Assembly (NCBI GenBank): GCA_027605045.1
Contig: JAQFWX010000029.1
Span: forward strand, 488,815 to 552,814
Direction of reading: 5' to 3'
Origin: Phallus indusiatus
Taxonomy: Eukaryota; Basidiomycota; Agaricomycetes; Phallales; Phallaceae
DNA length: 64,000 bases
Below are positions 56,279-64,000 of the stretch, piece after piece (position 1 is the stretch's first letter; every line of letters begins with the position of its first letter). A program made the position numbers and the translations under genes. Below the pieces are notes generated by a model that was not told where the DNA came from, did not search any database, and saw only the letters and a program-made list of their open reading frames with translations.

Positions 56279-58595
56279 CGATCGCTCTGCTTTCACAAAA
56301 AAGGAAATAACCAATGACGCACACGTGGGAAAAGAAGTCAGCGAGCCAATCCACCGGGTTATCGAAATGGTTTTATGTTATGTAATCTATTACTAAATCA
56401 TGTGCATGAGGTTGCAGCGAGTTGGCAACGAGCCGCTCCCTTCCCCAACCATCAAATTTTGATTGTTATTCTATCCCGAGTCCAGAAGTAGTTCCGAAGA
56501 CGATGGCGATTGGTGAAAATATGCTCAACTTCGAATTTTAATGCTTACGTTTCAATCGGTCACGTGAATTTGACGGAGGTTCATCGTGGAATCTGGATCA
56601 TCGTGCGACGAAACCTGAAGAAGAGCTGACGTGGATCCCGCTAAAACGTTCTTGTCATCAGTTTATTCAAGCGAACAGAATTGATGTAAATTGATTGAAT
56701 TTCGATGGCTTACCTGCAATTTGGAACGTGTCTTCTGACTTTAGTGAGACATGGTGACCTGAGGTCAAGTGGAAATTAGGCTATCCCACGGTCTGAACCC
56801 TACTCAGGTGTCTTGGCCAATTGTCTTACTGCTCATGTGGAGTAAACCACGATCGTCATGCATGATGACCGTTTGACGTGTTTAGGTCTGTCATCGAGGA
56901 GAGTATCGCAAGGAGGAATCATGACGAGTCTTTATTGCCAATTCGCAAAATATCAGTTTTCCTGCAAAAGGCGAGTTACGAACGTTCATCAAAATTAAAC
57001 CTTACTGAGGTGTTTTATGAATATCTTAATGCAGTCCAGGTGTGTCATATTACTCGACAAGACTTTACGTCTACTGGACATGTCACTTTTCCTAATTCAC
57101 GATGCAGTCTTTTTGAACTTCCTCTAATTAAAAGATGATCGATGCCCCTGAGCAAATTGAATCCAAATTTTGGGCTGAAGTTTCCCTTCTCATTTCTCAA
57201 TCGATGTTAATTTCCAACTCCTGTGCACGCAACCGAAACCCCCTTCAGGAATAGCCTCCGCAATATTTACATAACACGGGATCGTGAAGCCTAGCGTTTC
57301 AAGTCATGAGGAGCAAATATACCGACGAAACCGAATTCGGAATATAATTTTTACGTATGTTACCATATAAACTTCATTCCGGTTCTTTACCTTGTGACAA
57401 ATATCATGTGTTGATCGAAACCGTAGCTATGGAAAATTCGTCGACGCACCTCCGCAATGCGGTGTTGCATTAAGGCGTATCATATTTCTCCTATTGCCAT
57501 CATTTTGTTCGCCATCTTTTCCACTTACTTTGGCTAATGTGCTTCCTTCAAACGATAAATACCAACCCTCTCAGGTTCGTTACTCGTACCACCCGGAATT
57601 TCCAAAAACATTGCAGTCCGAGTCGGTTGACCGTGAATCCGTGACGGGGCGTTCCGATGAACTCGCGAACTTCGAAAACTCTTGTCTTTCTGACATTTAA
57701 TACAGGCTTTCATTACTATGGATTCACAATTGATAATTGTCATTTTTAAGATTAAATCGCGAATGCGGTAGGAAAAGATGGGAGGACTCGGTTGTTTTCA
57801 TTGACAGATTCGCAAATACAGCGGATAGCTGAGACAAAAAATTTCTCAGTGAATCCCGATATAGGTAGGTTGTTGAGTGGCTTGGAAAATTACTGTGTCA
57901 GATTCCAAATTCAACCCGATTGTCTGTAGTGGCGCTGAATGGGAGAATGCTTCGTTGGAGATTTCGCCAGTACATTATGAAATCAAGATTATGATTGGGT
58001 GAGATTTGACAAACGTTTCTTATTTTCACGAAGCGTTATTTTTGTTTGTGGCCACGCTCCTGTTTTAGCACACGTGAAAGGAGGTATTACGGGTTGTATG
58101 TACTATGTAGTACTAACCTTGACATCAGTTTACCTGCATGTTGACCAGATTATTTTACTACGCACTTAAGCCATATTCCGGTTGAATGATTAGAAAAAAA
58201 CGACACGACGAAGTCGTTGCTTTTCTCACAGTGGCTCCGTTCGGAGAACCTCAAACTGAATTTGGCCTTGACGTCACGACTCTGCCAGTAATTAACAGTA
58301 TAATACACGACAATTACTTATTGATTTTTTGGGGGTTGCATATGTGTTACTGTGTCTGTCGACAGCCATTTTTTTGCAGAGAGGCCTGGGGCTATGATAT
58401 TTGATTAACACCCCTTCCTACTAACCCTAAACCCCGGACCCAAGTTAATACAACTATCTAAGTCTACACTAACCAGGAAACACGGTTTGGTATAATTGTT
58501 TTATTATGAAACATACAGCTATATCCATTAAATTTTTGTATTCCAGGTATATGTTATGTTTGTTTACCAGCCAGCGTGATAACTGAACTGTGCTT
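56279..58595. other. 2.3 kb gene-poor interval
   Basis: Several short open frames (for example 56878-57138 and 57494-57700) without motifs, splice support or homologues. CTAACCCTAAACCCC at about 58421 is too short to be a telomeric repeat. Confidence 0.5.
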
Positions 58596-60173
58596 TTAGT
58601 CCATATCCAAAGCCGATGTAGGACTCAATGGCGTCAACTCGAACGAGTCCATACCCGATTCGTCTAATTCTGGTTCTTCAACAAGAGTTTCACTTATAGT
58701 ATCAAACAAGATTTTTTTCCCTATCCAATAAGTATAGTGACTTGCATCGCAATGATTTGAGGCGTTTTTCAGATTTCTCAGGTTGAGAACTAGGCGACTT
58801 CCCTTTATATAATGCCATCGTCAGAATTGTGTTCAATTATGGGCCAGTGTTTTTGTTAAATCTTACTGTTATGCCAAAGAGTACAATACCTACTCTATGA
58901 GCAAAGTGCTTGTCGTTAGTACCATTGGAGAAGATGGTGGTGCTTGCAAGCGTACGCACTGAGTTATCGCTATATCAGAAACTATATTGAGTCGGAGGGC
59001 CGAAACGATAAAGACTACTGTAGAAGAAACTCGTCATGATTTTTCGTTTTTTTCCAAGTAGATAAACTCACTGAAAAGATGGACAAATACACAAAATCCA
59101 TCTCGAATAAAAATGTAATAAACACAGGGTATAGCAGATGTTTTCCAACAAGCGGTCTTCAATAAATTGATGGACCTTCGGTAACGTTTTCAGTTTGCTA
59201 GCTGAGAGGTCTGTTGAAACACATAGTACCTTGCTATAACCAAGGTTAAAAGAACACCGTGGAAAACCAACTCAGATACCCTAAGAATAAACAATCGGAA
59301 AGTCGTTCATAGGCATATTGTGATTTGGAAATATTACCAGATGTTACGCGAAAACGCAGGAATGTATAGGGTAGTGCATTCTCCAGTGACACCTTGTTTA
59401 ATGACTGTGGGGGTCTGTGTGACACGCACTTCCTTGGAATAGAAAATGGCGAGAATCAGGAATGCAGCGGTGTTCAACAACCAGAGAGTGATTAAACCGA
59501 CTAGAACTTTCCGATTTCTTTCGTAAAACGCAAAGACTAGATCCATCAAGGTAAAGAGAGAGGCAGACTGCTTCTGATTAGTTATAGACGTACTCCGATA
59601 AACAAGTAGCACATCCAGAGTGCTTGTCAATACGACGCTTCCCATGCTGAAAAAGGATACATAGATGACGTGACAGAGATTCTTCTTTGGAAACCGGCCT
59701 TGGCTTGCTACGACTAACAATCTAGGAGAAAACCGGTCAATTGAGAGATTACGCAAAGAGGAATGAACATCTATTCACACCGACAAGGTCAAGGATAGAT
59801 ACCGAATCATAAAAAAGAGATAATTCACAATACTTCTTCGTGATCTGAGTAAAAAGATAATCAACGAATGGTAATGTCGACGTAAGTATGAGATGAGGAA
59901 GTGGCTTTGTAAATGTGATAATGACGCTAACCTCCAAATAAGCTCGATTTCTTGGTTATAGGTGATTATCATATCCCATAACAAAAGGGCAGTAGCAGAA
60001 ACTAAAATTTGAGTTAATTCAATGACTAATCAAGATTAAACTTGGAAAAGACGACCTTGGCATAAATTTATGAAATACGATTCTGGGGCCTTTTCGATGA
60101 TCTCGGAGTACTCCGCACTTGCAAACAGCAACGAAGTTGTGGGAATTACGCTCACGTTTGTGAGTTCAGACAT
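58596..60173 (-). CDS. DUF6533-like seven-helix membrane protein, copy G
   Basis: Exons 60173-60056, 60001-59932, 59844-59779, 59721-59594, 59536-59338, 59280-59230, 59175-59072, 59017-58960, 58894-58867 and 58802-58596 give 342 residues. Motifs: ALLLWDMIITYNQEIELIW, SIVNYLFFMIRYLSL, DVLLVYR, FAFYERNRKVLVGL, TGEC, FIRDGFC (Cys replaces the usual Trp) and GSRLVLNLRNL. Exons 7 and 8 are each one codon longer than the standard. The tail YTYWIGKKILFDTISETLVEEPELDES continues into an acidic end and is clearly closest to copy B. The start MSELTNVSVIP resembles copy A (MPSLANVSVTA), which supports the chosen ATG. Confidence 0.78.
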
Positions 60174-61641
60174 GAGTATAAGAGGAGTAGTCTAAGGTAT
60201 TCTACTTCGCAAAAGAAAAAAGCCATCAAAATATATAGAATTCGGGGTTAGAGGAAGAATGACTCGCGAACTTGAAGGGCGCTAGGGAAAGATTGGTGTC
60301 CGAAAGTCGAGCTCAACGAACGATTGCCGCGGCACGTTCTGCTTCATTTAGCTCATCGTTAGATCCGAGGCTAAAAGCACAGCACTACGCCACTCCGACT
60401 GGCAGATACAATTTGAATGTGATGATCCCTCGCCAGCAAGCGGAGGCTGGTGCGTTTCCACGAATAGGAAGACACGGAATTTTCCAGCCGTTGAGATTGA
60501 TCACGTTGAAATTGGTAGAAAGAACAAAAAGATGGTTCTTTTGGTACAAATTTGGACGATATTCAGACATGTGAATGAGTGGGCACGCTGAGATGCTCCG
60601 GCTGTTCGCGCCATAGCTGGTGAAGCGCTGACGGAGTCAAAAACCCGTGTCATCACGCGTCACGCACCCTGGCTCGTTCAAATCTCCGTGCAAAAATCTC
60701 AAGCGTGTACGCTGTGGCCATGGCTCACAATATCGAGAGAGAGGCGTCAGTTGAAACTCAGGTATGACCCGTCACTCGTGCTCCCATTTATTGACTTGGC
60801 TAAATACCGAAAAACCTTTATTGTACTAGAATCCGATAATTGGTCATTTTTCTAAAACATGAATTTGGTCAATTTTTCAGCAAGCGAACACCTTCAAACC
60901 GCTGATAGACTGTTAACTGGAGGCTCGGATATGATGGGTATCTAGGAAAGGTACGATGCCACTATGGTGAAAGAGCGACACCCTGGCTTGAATTTCCCTT
61001 TACCTGATAAGTTTCCGATGGATTCAAACGAAGGTATTGTCGTTTGTAAAACTTTGCATACGGCACACGATAAACAACAAACTATATTTCAAGAAAGACG
61101 ACATAGAAGATATTTCAAAACGATATTTCAAAACTTTAAAACTGGATTGGATTAGTGGCACTTTAGCTCACTACAACTTGTGGTGGCAGCCTAGTGACTT
61201 CACACTTTCAAAACAGGATTTCTACGAAAAGGGCAGTAAACTCACGGTTAATCTGCTTAAGAAATTCTGATAGGGACCCAGAGATTCAGAGGATTAGGAC
61301 CGCCATTACAAGTAGCAGAAGAGCTATTCACAGCATTCAGTGAGTTGAAGCTACGGGGAAGGCTCCTCAGCGCCCAGTTGGTAGTCCCATTGATTGAGTC
61401 AATGAATCTTGAAGGTAGGAACGAAATCAGCATAGTTTTTCAATTCTCAAGAGAACATAATTGTCTCACGTAAAGCCAAAAACGTTGTTGGAATTGCTGA
61501 GCCATACGAATGAGGTTGCCGAACTGACCAAAATTCCAGGAACACCATTCGCAGGGCTAATGAAGAGGCTAGAACTGTTTGAAGCGATAATAAAGCCGCC
61601 AGTGATCGGAGTGCTTTGAACCGACCACTATGAATATGCTG
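60174..61641. other. interval with coding-like remnants
   Basis: Around 61265-61414 (ILIGTQRFRGLGPPLQVAEELF... to a GTAGGA donor) and 61473-61620 (TLLELLSHTNEVAELTKIPG...PVIGVL stop) two stretches look like successive exons on the plus strand, but no start or upstream exon could be placed. They may be a gene relic. The rest shows no gene. Confidence 0.35.
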
Positions 61642-61896
61642 TTAATTTATGAGACAAACACGGAGTAAGGTAGGTGTATCTACAGTTTGGTTCAGTTGTC
61701 CTAAGGTAAGCGGGGTTATCACAACGGAGGCGTTTGATATTCCCTGGTCCGTCAACGCGAAACGGTTTCCGTTGACATCAGTGACCATACTGACGAACTG
61801 GTAAGTACCTGTAGTAACGGGGGTCTGGGCTGAGATGTACTCGACACCCAGAGAGAGGGCTACAACTGCGGTAGAGAGGATAGAGGTGAATTTCAT
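61642..61896 (-). CDS. small secreted protein
   Basis: 84 residues from the ATG at 61896. MKFTSILSTAVVALSLGVEYISA is a clear signal peptide, with cleavage likely after ISA. The mature part TPVTTGTYQFVSMVTDVNGNRF... has two Asn glycosylation sites (NAS, NQT) and only one Cys near the end. TATATAATG on the minus strand lies about 70 bp upstream. No domain is recognised; the start of the mature chain is vaguely like a beta-trefoil lectin repeat. A donor GTGTTT near the end could link to further exons, so the protein may be longer. Confidence 0.5.
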   Translation of the reverse strand: MKFTSILSTAVVALSLGVEYISAQTPVTTGTYQFVSMVTDVNGNRFALTDQGISNASVVITPLTLGQLNQTVDTPTLLRVCLIN

Positions 61897-64000
61897 GTTT
61901 GCTTTGTAGGTCAGAGCTGATGATCGTCTGAAGAAAAACGTCCACTGAAATGTGCTCATTATATAGCTTTCGAGAACACTAAGATTCTTCTTCGACCAAT
62001 GAGCATAAAGGTACAATGGTTCGTTACTTTCGTTACATGAATGCAAGCGAGAGCTTGGAAATTCCTCAAAATGGCATTACATGTTTACCTAGTCAGGTTA
62101 TGACATCTGACGGCTCCTTACTCCGATTATAAGTCTTTAATGCGTAACAGCATACTTCCTACTATACAGCCACTTGTCAGTGACTTACACGTCCATACGG
62201 GAATGAAATGATGAGCCGTGGTATCAACATGGTCATAGGTCATCGAAGCGCAAGCTTGACGAAGCAAAGAATGTGGCCTTCGGAAAACTTTCAACTCAAA
62301 ATGATCAAACATCGGTCTTTACGTCGGCCGTTGACAGGGAAGAACGTACCTAAGTCCCCGGACAGTCCCAGAACCTTGTATCGGCTTATCGGCTTTACCT
62401 TTTTCAGCAGTTAGAAATTTTAGCGAGTAAACCCGAAAATAGACAACATGGTGTATGTGAATAACGATATTCCCATAGAAATCTCAATTCGACGCGGAGT
62501 CGCCCATCCGCTATCTGAACGTTTTACGTTGAAGAATTAAAATTCTTGTAACCAAGACACGCTCAGCACATTAGCATAGCTAAATTCCACTTTACATAAA
62601 CTCCAGTACTTGCCCATGTTCATAGGCTGCAGGCGCGTAGTCAGGACATCTCGGGAAGCCGTATCAAACTTTTTTCAGTTTCGAATCTTCTGACCCAGAT
62701 CCAGTGGCTGTTAACAGAGACGTTATCAGAAATTGTCTGCTTTAAATTCTATTCAAGTGTCAATAACCTCTTGTTCTAACTTCTATGCCTGATTTTGAAT
62801 TCGTCCGAGAGTTTCGTGCTGTACATACATCATCGGACGAAGTTTATCAACAGAAGAAGTCACACCCACACTTGGTGGTCTGTTAAGAACCTAGACACGT
62901 CATTTTATGGAACAGTTGAAGCAAAAAGGGGACTACTCAACGTGTGGAGAATAGTGTAATTCTATGCTCCCCATGTCAGACGGATAAATAATCGAGATAG
63001 GTCATCTTGATAAACAAACAAGGCGTGGTGTCCTTTCCGAGTCTTATAGTCATCTACTTGAAAACTTCTGTTTGGAACCAAGTGGCAAGTGTATTTGAAG
63101 AAATAATGCCCCCATTTCGAATATGACGACAATATGTAAACAGATTGAAATCTTGGTTCATGAGAAGTTTGGGTGAGCTGTGCGGAGAAATTTTGATGCA
63201 GTCAAGGATGTAGAAAAGTCTGGAGAGCACCTGATCGATATGTGCTGAGGGAAAGGATGCATTTTGACACTTGAGACTGCCGGCAGTGGAGCTATCGAGA
63301 AAACGTTTCTTCTCATTCGGAAGACAAGGCAGACTTCGCGAAAGCTTTGTTTCAATTGGGGCATAAACGACTCTCAAGTACCCGATGGACGTAGAACTAT
63401 TAGGACAAATTTGGCTCGTTGATACTAATTTTAATAGTCAGGATGAGATTCGGCAAAAAAAGGAACAAAAAACATCTTTCTCGTATTTTTTGGCATTTCC
63501 CATAAATTCAGAGATCTTAGAATAGAACTTCATTTTCAACACCATGATACTGACAATATTCGTGTGCTGCGGCCTGCCTCGCAAGCGATTTTGACTCGTA
63601 AGACTGAAGTCGTTTAGCGCTTAGGCCTGCCGCTGCCTAGGTGCTGCCGACGCTCTCAGGTTCGTAACTCATTGAACCTCTTTGAGTCTTCTCCAAGTTC
63701 TCATCACCGCATTCAAGGTTGCGGCCTTTTGGACTCCCTTTAATGATTGTGTTACTAATAGGACGATTAAATAACGCACTTACTCGTAATGCTTTTAATT
63801 CGCACGATTTATTTCGCCTGCGACGCGTCGGTCAGACTGACTCAGACAGCTGCGTTTGCAGCTCAAAGTCAATCTCAGGTCTCAGGACCTCGTCACTTCG
63901 ACGTTCAATTATTTCCAAAGTATGTTGAAGCTTTGAAGCGTCGATCTCAAGTACCTCAGTTATGGTCTCTATCAACCTGATATTTCATACCTCCAGTGAG
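61897..64000. other. 2.1 kb to window end, no gene called
   Basis: The first about 150 bp are the promoter of the small secreted protein. Frames at 63054-63377 and 63719-63980 are open but show no motif or splice sites. A gene cut by the right edge cannot be excluded. Confidence 0.45.

Noticed and set aside
58416..58440. Interstitial telomere-like CTAACCCTAAACCCC
   Set aside because: Fewer than three units and imperfect; a chance match is more likely.
60272..60574. 100-codon basic open frame
   Set aside because: It begins at TTG with an upstream in-frame stop, and no ATG or acceptor gives a full protein.
1..64000. CRISPR arrays, rRNA genes and complete transposons
   Set aside because: No regular repeat-spacer array, rRNA core or transposase/reverse transcriptase motif was found. 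The two duplications are ordinary gene duplications.

Overview
The window is nuclear DNA of a filamentous basidiomycete, most likely a mushroom-forming agaricomycete. This rests on many 48-70 nt GT-AG introns, tandem F-box genes, a FunK1-type kinase, an expanded family of multi-pass membrane proteins resembling DUF6533, and a relic of the GDSG serine-protease-like family common in mushroom genomes. I built exon models by hand and tested each by reading phase.

Layout. 1.1-3.6 kb: an IucA/IucC-type (NRPS-independent) siderophore synthetase, with two perfect ATCWGATAA iron-GATA-like motifs upstream. 4.1-5.0 kb: a decayed GDSG protease-like gene. 5.5-9.5 kb: a large WW-domain, Arg/Ser/Pro-rich protein. 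10.2-13.8 kb: cytosolic serine hydroxymethyltransferase and a METTL18/HPM1-type histidine methyltransferase, divergent from a shared 346 bp promoter. 13.9-17.2 kb: two F-box-like paralogues in a tandem segmental duplication. 17.5-20.1 kb: a FunK1 kinase. 21.7-22.7 kb: a proline-iminopeptidase-like hydrolase. 24.8-30.9 kb: three tandem membrane-protein genes. 31.3-36.2 kb: conserved genes (UNC-50, BolA, a possible DUF5745 protein, a PRX5-type peroxiredoxin). 36.7-38.1 kb: a fourth membrane-protein copy. 39.1-41.0 kb: a zinc-finger-like protein. 42.9-44.4 kb: a fifth copy. 45.1-45.3 kb: a 77-residue protein ending in a CaaX box, a candidate pheromone-type precursor. 46.6-50.4 kb: a second pair of F-box proteins. 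50.7-52.3 kb: a sixth copy. 53.9-56.3 kb: a type-B carboxylesterase with an acidic insertion. 58.6-60.2 kb: a seventh copy. 61.6-61.9 kb: a small secreted protein. The last 2 kb show nothing convincing.

The main theme is the seven-member membrane-protein family. All copies share one ten-exon design with matching intron phases, lie on both strands, and sit between conserved housekeeping genes. I reconstructed all seven as open across every exon, which argues for selection to keep them.

A second theme is single-base indels. Serine hydroxymethyltransferase and peroxiredoxin are otherwise perfect but each lacks one base in a short homopolymer. That points to consensus errors in the assembly unless RNA data show otherwise. 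The GDSG relic has a stop as well as two shifts, so it is more likely a true pseudogene.
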